A stretch of DNA of 5,123 nt from an uncultured Methylobacteriaceae bacterium. Its GTDB lineage: Bacteria; Pseudomonadota; Alphaproteobacteria; Rhizobiales; Beijerinckiaceae. This document shows, in pieces, positions 1 to 5,123 of this stretch. Both the position numbers and the translations under genes were made by a program. Below the pieces are notes generated by a model that did not search any database, was not told the origin of the DNA, and saw only the letters and a list, made by a program, of their open reading frames with translations. The stretch spans positions 1-5,123 of the forward strand of contig CALMTJ010000131.1 of NCBI GenBank assembly GCA_937872715.1. Direction: 5' to 3'. Every line of letters starts with the position of its first letter. The stretch's first letter is position 1.

Positions 1-173
1 CGGCCCCGGACGGGCGTGGATGGCCGGGCCAAGCCCGGCCAAGACGCGTGGATCGTCATCGCGTTCTGTTCGGGGCCGTGAGCCGACACCGTCGGAGGCC
101 GCAATTCCCGGTTGCGCCGGGACGCGAAATCCGGATGATGCCGCCGTTCATCTCGCGACGGGGGGGTCACGCG
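1..173. other. Left-edge region without a supportable gene
   Basis: No gene can be supported here. Two + strand frames stay open into the following gene region, and a third is open from the window edge to a TGA at 79-81, so the tail of an upstream gene cannot be excluded. The conceptual peptides are arginine-rich and low in complexity, as expected for out-of-frame reading of GC-rich DNA. The patatin frame is open from the edge and has a GTG at 48 and ATGs at 135 and 138, but the peptide before residue 174's ATG does not look like protein. The stretch contains the hairpin at 21-41 and a run of seven G at 160-166 that may act as a ribosome binding site. No convincing promoter hexamers were found. 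Confidence 0.5.
21..41. repeat. Perfect inverted repeat (9-bp stem, 3-nt loop)
   Basis: TGGCCGGGC at 21-29 is exactly complementary to GCCCGGCCA at 33-41, with the loop CAA. The stem is almost all G:C and would be very stable as RNA. No T-run follows it on either side, so it is not a canonical intrinsic terminator. It could mark the end of an upstream transcription unit or lie in the leader of the patatin gene. Such stems also arise by chance in DNA this rich in G and C. Confidence 0.5.
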
Positions 174-2660
174 ATGGCGGAAGATTTCGTGGACGTCTTC
201 CAGGGAGAGGCGAAGGCGATCAACGCCCGCCGGGACAAGTTCCTGAAGCTTTATCCGCCACCGGCCTTCCATCTCGTGCCGGGGACCGTCTCGGTCGACA
301 CGGTGGCGGCGGACGAGCGCGGCCACAGGATCGGCCGCCCCTGCGACGGGCACCAGCTGACCGGCCTTGCTCTCTCCGGCGGAGGCGTGCGGTCGGCGGC
401 CTTCTGCCTCGGCGTCCTCCAGGGTCTCGACGCGCAGAAGCCGAACGGATCGCCGCAGGTGCTGGACGCGATCGACTACCTGTCGACCGTGTCCGGCGGC
501 GGGTTCATCGGCACCGCCTACGTCTCCGCGACGATGCAGCGGAAGGAGGGCAAGTTCCCGTTCGAGAGCAAGCTCGATCAGGGGGAGACGATCGAAGTCC
601 AGCATATCCGCGACTATTCGAACTACCTCATGCCCAAGGGGTCGCGCGACCTGATCATCGGCCTGATCGCCGTGGTGCGCGGCCTTCTCCTGAACGCGGT
701 CGTGTTCCTGGGGCTGATCCTGGTCTGCGCGGCCGTTACGGCGTCCCTGAACCGGACGCCGGCCGGTTTGCTGCAGCCCTGGGGGTTCGATCCTGACTGG
801 AAGGGGTATGCCTTCGTCTGGACGGGGATCGCGCTCGTGTTCTTCCTCCTGTCGCTCGCCGTCTCCCCGCTGCGCTCTCCCTTCCTGGAGGAGCCCGGAG
901 CACCGCTGGCGGACCGGGAGGTCATGTGGAGGATCGCGGCGGCGGGTCTCAGCGCCCTCGTCGTCGTGTCGTCCGTCGACGCTCAGGGCTACGTGCTGGC
1001 CGGCATCTTCTCCGTTCCGGGATCGGAGGCGTCGGGAAATTACGTCACGGACGCGCTCCGGGGTCTGGGCGTCGTCCTGTCGAAAGGCTGGGTTGCCGTC
1101 CTCACCGGCGCGGCCGGGCTCGTGGCATCGGTCGGCAAGCTGACGAGCGTCGTCCGGGCGACGGCAGGGGACGCGTCCTGGAGAGGCTCGGCCAAGCGGT
1201 GGGCGAGCGTCGCGGCCGTCTACCTGACGGCCGCCGTCGCTCCCCTGCTGATCTGGGCGACCTATCTCATGTTCAGCTATTGGGGCATCAGTCAGGAAGG
1301 AGGCGAGCTCAACCACCTGCACGCGCCCGCCTGGCTTCGAAGCATCGCATCCCATTTCGGGGACGAGCGATGGAGATTTCCCGTGCTGTACGGCTCGACG
1401 GCCGTCCTCTGCCTGGCTCTTTCCGTCCTCATCCGCCCGAATGCCGGATCGCTGCACGGCTACTACCGCGACCGCCTGAGCCGGGCCTTCCTGTGGCAGC
1501 GCGATCACCTGATCGACCGTGCGGCGGGCCGGGCATCGACCTCTCCGGTCACGGATGTCGACCGCTTCACCTTCTCGTCCCTGGGCAAGGAGGAGGTCGG
1601 CGGCACGTGGCCGGACCCGGTGCGCTTCGCGCCGTACCTTCTCGTCAATGCCGCGGTGAACCTCGAAGGGTCCGAGTACCTGAACCGGAGGGGCCGTAAC
1701 GCGGACAACTTCATCTTCAGCCCGCTCTTCACCGGCAGCGCGGCGACTGGCTACGTCCGGACGGAGAAGATCGAGGCCGTGGACCCGCACGTGAACCTCG
1801 CGACCGCGATGGCGGCGTCCGGCGCGGCCGCCTCGGCCAACATGGGCGCGAGCACGATCAAGGCGCTCACCTTCACGCTCTCGGCCGCGAATGTCCGTCT
1901 CGGATACTGGATCCCCAATCCGAGGCTCGTCGACGGGTGGGAGGGCGGCAAGGCCCCGTTCCGGTCGAAGGTCGGCGTGTGGTACTTCGCCAAGGAGGCG
2001 CTCGGTCTCGTCGAGGAGACGACCCGGAACGTCTACCTCACCGACGGCGGCCATTTCGACAATCTCGGGCTCTACGAGCTCCTGAAGCGGCGCTGCGCGG
2101 TGATCCTGGCGGTCGACGCGGAGGCCGACCCGCCGCTGAACTTCGAGTCGCTCGTGCGGCTGCAACGCTACGCCCGGATCGATCTCGGCGTCCGCATCGA
2201 CCTGCCCTGGGAGGACATCCGCCGCTTCGCCAAGAAGATCACGGTGGATTTCCCGCACGGTCCGCTCGACGACGCCGCGCGCTGCCGCGGCCCCCACGTC
2301 GCGGTCGGCAGGATCGAATACGGGCCGGACGAAACCGGCGTCCTGATCTACGTCAAGGCCACGATGAGCGGCGACGAAAACGACCTCGTGCGCGACTACA
2401 AGCGGCGGAACACGGAATTCCCGCACGAGACGACGGTGGACCAGTTCTTCAGCGAGGAGCAGTTCGAGGTCTACCGCACGCTGGGCTTCCACGCGACGAC
2501 CGGCTTCTTCTCCGGCGAGGACCGTTTCGGCGTGCTGCAACCCAGCGCCTATCCGGGCTGGACGGGCGAGGTCGAGCAGGCGCTCAAACGCTTGAATCTC
2601 GAGCCGGACGCCGTCGCCCGGATCGTCCGCCGCCAGAAGCTCGGGCGGCCCGTGCGCTGA
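174..2660 (+). CDS. Patatin-like phospholipase family protein with an internal polytopic membrane region
   Basis: Predicted 828-aa membrane-anchored serine lipid acyl hydrolase; substrate unknown. Patatin enzymes cleave acyl esters of lipids with a Ser-Asp dyad. The oxyanion-hole loop LALSGGGVRSAAF lies at residues 65-77. The nucleophile is probably Ser107 in STVSGGG, a variant of GxSxG with Thr at the first Gly position. The catalytic Asp is Asp624 in YLTDGGHFDNLGLYELL (621-637). Residues about 160-420 contain roughly six hydrophobic helices (near 161-190, 212-232, 252-270, 295-320, 345-369 and 404-420), so the dyad is split by a membrane domain. An even number of crossings would place both halves on the same, probably cytoplasmic, side. 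The C-terminal part carries FPHETTVDQFF (749-759), which I recall from other large bacterial patatins. No signal peptide is visible. I chose ATG 174 because protein-like sequence begins there and a G-run (160-166) sits 7 nt upstream; GTG 48 and ATG 135 are alternatives. The family call is firm. The role, whether lipid remodelling, secretion-linked or other, is not known. Confidence 0.9.
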   Translation: MAEDFVDVFQGEAKAINARRDKFLKLYPPPAFHLVPGTVSVDTVAADERGHRIGRPCDGHQLTGLALSGGGVRSAAFCLGVLQGLDAQKPNGSPQVLDAIDYLSTVSGGGFIGTAYVSATMQRKEGKFPFESKLDQGETIEVQHIRDYSNYLMPKGSRDLIIGLIAVVRGLLLNAVVFLGLILVCAAVTASLNRTPAGLLQPWGFDPDWKGYAFVWTGIALVFFLLSLAVSPLRSPFLEEPGAPLADREVMWRIAAAGLSALVVVSSVDAQGYVLAGIFSVPGSEASGNYVTDALRGLGVVLSKGWVAVLTGAAGLVASVGKLTSVVRATAGDASWRGSAKRWASVAAVYLTAAVAPLLIWATYLMFSYWGISQEGGELNHLHAPAWLRSIASHFGDERWRFPVLYGSTAVLCLALSVLIRPNAGSLHGYYRDRLSRAFLWQRDHLIDRAAGRASTSPVTDVDRFTFSSLGKEEVGGTWPDPVRFAPYLLVNAAVNLEGSEYLNRRGRNADNFIFSPLFTGSAATGYVRTEKIEAVDPHVNLATAMAASGAAASANMGASTIKALTFTLSAANVRLGYWIPNPRLVDGWEGGKAPFRSKVGVWYFAKEALGLVEETTRNVYLTDGGHFDNLGLYELLKRRCAVILAVDAEADPPLNFESLVRLQRYARIDLGVRIDLPWEDIRRFAKKITVDFPHGPLDDAARCRGPHVAVGRIEYGPDETGVLIYVKATMSGDENDLVRDYKRRNTEFPHETTVDQFFSEEQFEVYRTLGFHATTGFFSGEDRFGVLQPSAYPGWTGEVEQALKRLNLEPDAVARIVRRQKLGRPVR

Positions 2661-2709
2661 GGCGGGCTGTCCCGCTTGCCCCGCCTCTCCCGCCGGGCCA
2701 TCAGGCGGG
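2659..2709 (+). promoter_or_regulatory. Intercistronic complementary blocks able to form alternative hairpins over the next gene's start
   Basis: GAGGCGGG (2659-2666, overlapping the upstream TGA) pairs perfectly with CCCGCCTC (2680-2687) around a 13-nt loop. CCCGCC (2689-2694) pairs with GGCGGG (2704-2709), which directly abuts the flavoprotein ATG at 2710 and includes its only Shine-Dalgarno-like purine stretch (AGG at 2703-2705). The two GGCGGG blocks and the two CCCGCC blocks can exchange partners. A shorter stem, GCGGG (2662-2666) with CCCGC (2671-2675), is a third option. The arrangement could couple translation of the second gene to ribosomes finishing the first, or act as a processing or partial termination site. 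There is no T-tract. Function is inferred, and chance pairing is a real possibility at this base composition. Confidence 0.35.
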
Positions 2710-3942
2710 ATGAGCCAGGCCCCCGCATTCGCCCGGACCGTCGCGGTGATCGGCGGCGGCCCGGCCGGGCTGATGGCCGCGGAGGTGCTGGGGGCCGCCG
2801 GATGCGCCGTCACGGTCTATGACCGCATGCCGTCCGTCGGCCGGAAATTCCTCCTCGCCGGGCGGGGCGGGCTCAACCTCACGCATGGCGAGCCGTTCGA
2901 GCGGGTCGTATCGCGCTTCGGCGAGGCGTCGCCCGCCCTCCGGCCCGCGCTGGAGGCGTTCCCGCCCGATGCGATCCGGGCCTGGGCGGCCGGGCTCGGG
3001 CAGGAAACGGTCGTGGGGTCGAGCGGCCGCGTCTTCCCGCGGGCCTGGAAGGCCTCGCCGCTGCTTCGCGCCTGGCTCGGCCGGCTTCGCTCCCTCGGCG
3101 TCGACATCCGCCTCCGCCACCTCTGGACCGGCTTCGACGGGGCGGGACGCCCGCTCGTGGCCGGACCCGACGGCCCTTCGGAACCGATCCGGGCCTCCGC
3201 CGCCCTCCTGGCGCTCGGCGGCGCGAGTTGGCCGCGCCTCGGCTCGGATGGCGCCTGGACGGAGATCCTGGAGGCGGACGGGATCGCGGTCGCGTCGCTC
3301 GCGCCCGCCAATTGCGGGCTGCACGTCCCGTGGTCGGAGCCGTTCCGGGCGCGGTTCGCCGGCGAGCCGCTGACGCGGGTCGCGATCCGGTTCGGCGGCG
3401 ACGTCGCCCGCGGCGATCCGATCGTCACGGAAACCGGGCTGGAGGGCGGCCCGGTCTACGCCCTCTCGGCGGCCGTGAGGGCGGCGCTCGATCGCGGGTC
3501 GGCTCCCCGGATCGCGCTCGACCTGCGGCCGGACCTGCCGGAGGCGCGGCTCGCCGGGAGCCTGTCCCGGCCTCGCCTGCGGCAATCCACCTCCACCTTC
3601 CTGCGCAAGGCGGCGGGCCTGTCGCCCGTCGCCGTCGCCCTGCTGCGGGAGGGTCCGGGCGACCCGCTGCCGGTCGACCCCGCTGCCCTCGCGGCCCGCA
3701 TCAAGGGCCTCCTCCTGCCGGTCACCGGCACGGACGGGATCGAGCGCGCCATCTCGTCGGCGGGCGGGGTGCGGCGGGAGGAGGTCGACGGACGCTTCAT
3801 GCTGCGCCGCCGCCCCGGGATCTTCGTAGCGGGCGAGATGATCGACTGGGACGCCCCGACGGGCGGCTATCTCCTGTCCGCCTGCCTCGCGACGGGCGCG
3901 GCGGCCGCGCGCGGCAAGCTGGACTGGCTGCGCGCGCGCTGA
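2710..3942 (+). CDS. TIGR03862-type (PP_4765 family) FAD-dependent flavoprotein, HI0933/BaiN superfamily
   Basis: Predicted 410-aa soluble FAD-binding oxidoreductase. The reaction and substrate are unknown for this branch; the related protein BaiN has been linked to bile-acid metabolism, which should not be transferred here. The N-terminal Rossmann motif is VAVIGGGPAGLMAAE (11-25), ending its second strand at YDR (37-39). It is followed by the superfamily signature GRKFLLAGRGGLNLTH (44-59). HI0933-family proteins usually have a GRCN-type sequence here, and GRGGLNLTH is what I recall for the TIGR03862 branch. Further marks are LALGGASWPRLGSDG (167-181), GLEGGPVYALS (243-253), SSAGGVRREEV (349-359) and the C-terminal FAD loop IFVAGEMIDWDAPTGGY (371-387). 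There is no signal peptide or membrane helix. The length fits the family and all motifs look intact. ATG 2710 is the only start that keeps the nucleotide-binding fold, although its Shine-Dalgarno is poor. It lies 49 nt after the patatin stop, so co-transcription is plausible. The family call is strong. Confidence 0.9.
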   Translation: MSQAPAFARTVAVIGGGPAGLMAAEVLGAAGCAVTVYDRMPSVGRKFLLAGRGGLNLTHGEPFERVVSRFGEASPALRPALEAFPPDAIRAWAAGLGQETVVGSSGRVFPRAWKASPLLRAWLGRLRSLGVDIRLRHLWTGFDGAGRPLVAGPDGPSEPIRASAALLALGGASWPRLGSDGAWTEILEADGIAVASLAPANCGLHVPWSEPFRARFAGEPLTRVAIRFGGDVARGDPIVTETGLEGGPVYALSAAVRAALDRGSAPRIALDLRPDLPEARLAGSLSRPRLRQSTSTFLRKAAGLSPVAVALLREGPGDPLPVDPAALAARIKGLLLPVTGTDGIERAISSAGGVRREEVDGRFMLRRRPGIFVAGEMIDWDAPTGGYLLSACLATGAAAARGKLDWLRAR

Positions 3943-4001
3943 TTCCGGTGTCTGCGCGAGGACGGGTCGGCAGGGGAGTTCACGAGCCTTTCATTGTGCG
4001 G

Positions 4002-4010
4002 TGCGATAAT
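4002..4010 (+). promoter_or_regulatory. Candidate extended -10 promoter for glgA
   Basis: TGC followed by GATAAT (4005-4010) matches the extended -10 pattern TGnTATAAT, with one mismatch in the hexamer. It sits in the only clearly AT-rich patch of the intergenic region (about 3989-4022). No good -35 box is present at normal spacing: TTCACG at 3979-3984 lies 20 nt away, which is too far for a typical sigma-70 site. A transcript would start near 4017, giving a leader of about 80 nt before GTG 4097. Motif reading only. Confidence 0.4.
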
Positions 4011-4020
4011 TAATGTGAGA

Positions 4021-4060
4021 TTGTGTGACGACTGCCATAGCGTGATCAGCAGTCACACGA
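4021..4060 (+). promoter_or_regulatory. Interrupted inverted repeat in the glgA leader region
   Basis: GTGTGAC (4023-4029) is the perfect complement of GTCACAC (4052-4058), and the stem extends outward by a T:G and a T:A pair. An alternative fold pairs GACTGC (4030-4035) with GCAGTC (4049-4054) and TTGTGT (4021-4026) with ACACGA (4055-4060). That gives 12 pairs, including one T:G wobble, with a 3-nt GAC bulge that repeats the adjacent GAC. The 13-nt loop ends in the palindrome TGATCA (4043-4048). No T-run follows, so it does not resemble a terminator for the upstream gene. It could be an operator just downstream of the promoter or an RNA hairpin in the 5' leader. Its TGTGA and TCACA half-sites are much too far apart (24 nt) for a CRP site. 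Confidence 0.45.
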
Positions 4061-4068
4061 GTATGTCG

Positions 4069-4082
4069 CGCCGCGCGCGGCG
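4069..4082. repeat. Perfect 14-nt G+C palindrome just upstream of the glgA ribosome binding site
   Basis: CGCCGCGCGCGGCG is fully self-complementary. As RNA it could form a 5-bp stem with a CGCG loop, ending 4 nt before the Shine-Dalgarno at 4087. It may affect ribosome access or simply reflect CG-rich composition. It is the second structured element in the short leader, after the inverted repeat at 4021-4060. Confidence 0.4.
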
Positions 4083-4086
4083 AGCC

Positions 4087-4092
4087 GGAGGG
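4087..4092 (+). promoter_or_regulatory. Shine-Dalgarno sequence deciding the glgA GTG start
   Basis: GGAGGG lies 4 nt before GTG 4097 (6 nt if counted from the GGAG core). It is the best ribosome binding site in the window. The glgA frame has an in-frame TGA at 4043-4045 and no ATG, GTG or TTG between that stop and 4097, so this site and the GTG confirm each other. Confidence 0.8.
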
Positions 4093-4096
4093 TTGG

Positions 4097-5123
4097 GTGG
4101 CCGAGCTTCTGCGGAGGGAGCAGGACGAGAAAGCCTTCGACGGTTCGACCGGGGACGAGCCGCCGCGGCGTATCCTGTACGTCACCTCCGAGATCACCGA
4201 TTTCGTGAAGGCCGGCGGGCTCGGCGACGTGTCGGCCGCGCTGCCCCGCAGCCTCCGCCAGCACTGGGACGCCCGGGTGCTGATCCCGGGATACCGGCAG
4301 GTCCTGGAGAGCGGCCATGACATCGCGGTCGTGGCGAGCCTTCCGGCCGCTTTCGGCCTCCCGGCCTGCGATCTCGGCCGGCTCGACTCGCCGGACGGCC
4401 TCACGATCTATGTCCTCCTCTGCCCCGACCTCTACGACCGCGAAGGCTCGCCCTACGGCGACGCGGCCGGGCTGGACTGGGCGGATAACGACGTCCGCTT
4501 CGGACGGCTCGGCCTCGCGGCCGCCGCCATCGCGGGCGGGCTGCCCGATCTCGGCTGGCAGCCGGACCTGCTCCACCTGAACGACTGGCCGTCGGCGCTG
4601 GCGCCCGCCTACCTGTCCTGGGCCGGCGCGACGACGCCCAGCGTGCTGACCATCCACAACCTCGCCTATCAGGGGCTGTTCGACCGCTGCCGCCTGCCGA
4701 GCCTCGGCGTGCCGGAGAACGCGTTCCAGATGGAGGGCGTCGAGTTCTACGGGAAGCTGTCCTTCCTCAAGGCCGGCATCGTCTACGCGTCGCACGTCAC
4801 GACGGTGTCCGAGACCTACGCGCAGGAGATCACGACGCCGGAATTCGGCTGCGGTCTCGACGGGCTCTTGCGGCGCCGCGCGGACGAGGGCCGGCTCACC
4901 GGCATCCTGAACGGCATCGACGAATCCTGGGACCCGCGCACCGACACGCATCTCGACGCGTTCTTCTCGCCGAAGGACCTGAAGGGGAAGCAGACGAACG
5001 CCGCCGACGTCCGGCAGGAATTCGGACTCGCGGTCACGCGGGGGCCGCTCTTCGCCGTGGTGTCGCGCCTCGTCCACCAGAAAGGCGTCGACCTCGCGAT
5101 CGAATCGACGGAGACCATCGTCC
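4097..5123 (+). CDS. glgA: Glycogen synthase (ADP-glucose type, GT5), 5' part, cut by the window edge
   Basis: GlgA transfers glucose from ADP-glucose to the non-reducing end of an alpha-1,4-glucan in the cytoplasm, the chain-elongating step of glycogen synthesis. The first 342 residues are present with no stop, out of about 480-500 expected. Residues 24-52 carry the first strand RRILYVTSE and the ADP-glucose loop KAGGLGDV (38-45), equivalent to KTGGLADV with Lys15 in E. coli. HLNDW (160-164) holds Asp163, matching E. coli Asp137. TIHNLAYQGLF (185-195) holds His187, matching His161. Next come FYGKLSFLKAGIVYA (217-231), TVSETYAQEI (236-245) and GILNGID (269-275). The second GT-B domain opens with FAVVSRLVHQKGVDL (319-333), in which Arg324 and Lys329 match E. 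coli Arg300 and Lys305. The conserved C-terminal acidic motif lies beyond the window. About 23 extra residues precede the usual N-terminus, but GTG 4097 is the only possible start. Pro165 replaces the His of the HDWH motif. An own promoter is likely in 3990-4020; partner glg genes would be downstream. Confidence 0.95.
   Translation, partial: MAELLRREQDEKAFDGSTGDEPPRRILYVTSEITDFVKAGGLGDVSAALPRSLRQHWDARVLIPGYRQVLESGHDIAVVASLPAAFGLPACDLGRLDSPDGLTIYVLLCPDLYDREGSPYGDAAGLDWADNDVRFGRLGLAAAAIAGGLPDLGWQPDLLHLNDWPSALAPAYLSWAGATTPSVLTIHNLAYQGLFDRCRLPSLGVPENAFQMEGVEFYGKLSFLKAGIVYASHVTTVSETYAQEITTPEFGCGLDGLLRRRADEGRLTGILNGIDESWDPRTDTHLDAFFSPKDLKGKQTNAADVRQEFGLAVTRGPLFAVVSRLVHQKGVDLAIESTETIV

Noticed and set aside
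48..173. N-terminal extension of the patatin protein from GTG 48 or ATG 135
   Set aside because: The extra 42 residues are arginine-rich with no family resemblance. ATG 174 begins protein-like sequence and has a G-run at suitable spacing.
20..796. Long + strand open frame overlapping the patatin gene
   Set aside because: It is an out-of-frame shadow: an Arg/Gly/Pro-rich product without motifs, overlapping a gene with clear catalytic motifs.
2701..3585. Long - strand open frame over the flavoprotein gene
   Set aside because: It is antisense to a gene with an intact FAD signature. Its product is low-complexity and charged, as expected for antisense reading of GC-rich codons.
3943..3990. Intrinsic terminator after the flavoprotein gene
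   Set aside because: There is no G+C stem followed by a T-run. Only short CG-rich repeats overlap the stop codon.
4024..4057. CRP-type operator from TGTGA and TCACA half-sites
   Set aside because: The half-sites are separated by 24 nt instead of 6, so they do not form a CRP site.
3994..4320. Possible leader peptide or small ORF starting at TTG 3994 (contains a C-x-x-C-like stretch)
   Set aside because: It has no ribosome binding site, overlaps the candidate promoter, and runs out of frame deep into glgA with an arginine-rich tail. The cysteine pair looks accidental.
4046..5077. 343-residue - strand open frame over glgA
   Set aside because: The + strand encodes unmistakable GlgA motifs throughout. 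The antisense product has no recognisable family features.

Overview
This is a very GC-rich bacterial window with tightly packed genes, all on the + strand. Codons end almost always in G or C. Composition and the style of the three proteins suggest an alphaproteobacterium, perhaps a Methylobacterium-like member of the Hyphomicrobiales. That placement rests on composition and remembered family sequences only and is weak.

Layout. Positions 1-173 hold no gene that can be supported, only a perfect 9-bp hairpin (21-41) and the probable translation start region of the first gene. Positions 174-2660 encode a large patatin-like protein (828 aa). Its catalytic serine half and catalytic aspartate half are separated by about 260 residues of membrane-spanning helices. 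A 49-nt gap filled with complementary G+C blocks leads to 2710-3942, a 410-aa FAD-binding protein of the HI0933/BaiN superfamily, most like the TIGR03862 (PP_4765-type) flavoproteins. A 154-nt intergenic region (3943-4096) is locally AT-richer. It carries a candidate extended -10 promoter, two inverted repeats and a strong Shine-Dalgarno sequence. From GTG 4097 to the window edge is the first 342 codons of glgA, the ADP-glucose glycogen synthase; its 3' end lies outside the window.

How the genes relate. The patatin and flavoprotein genes are close enough to be co-transcribed, but no shared pathway can be read from the sequence. The glgA gene appears to have its own promoter and leader and probably starts a separate glycogen transcription unit.

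No RNA gene, mobile element, CRISPR array or clear intrinsic terminator was seen. Nothing here amounts to a convincing new biological system. The points most worth a second look are the membrane-split patatin, the mutually exclusive hairpins before the flavoprotein start, and the structured glgA leader.
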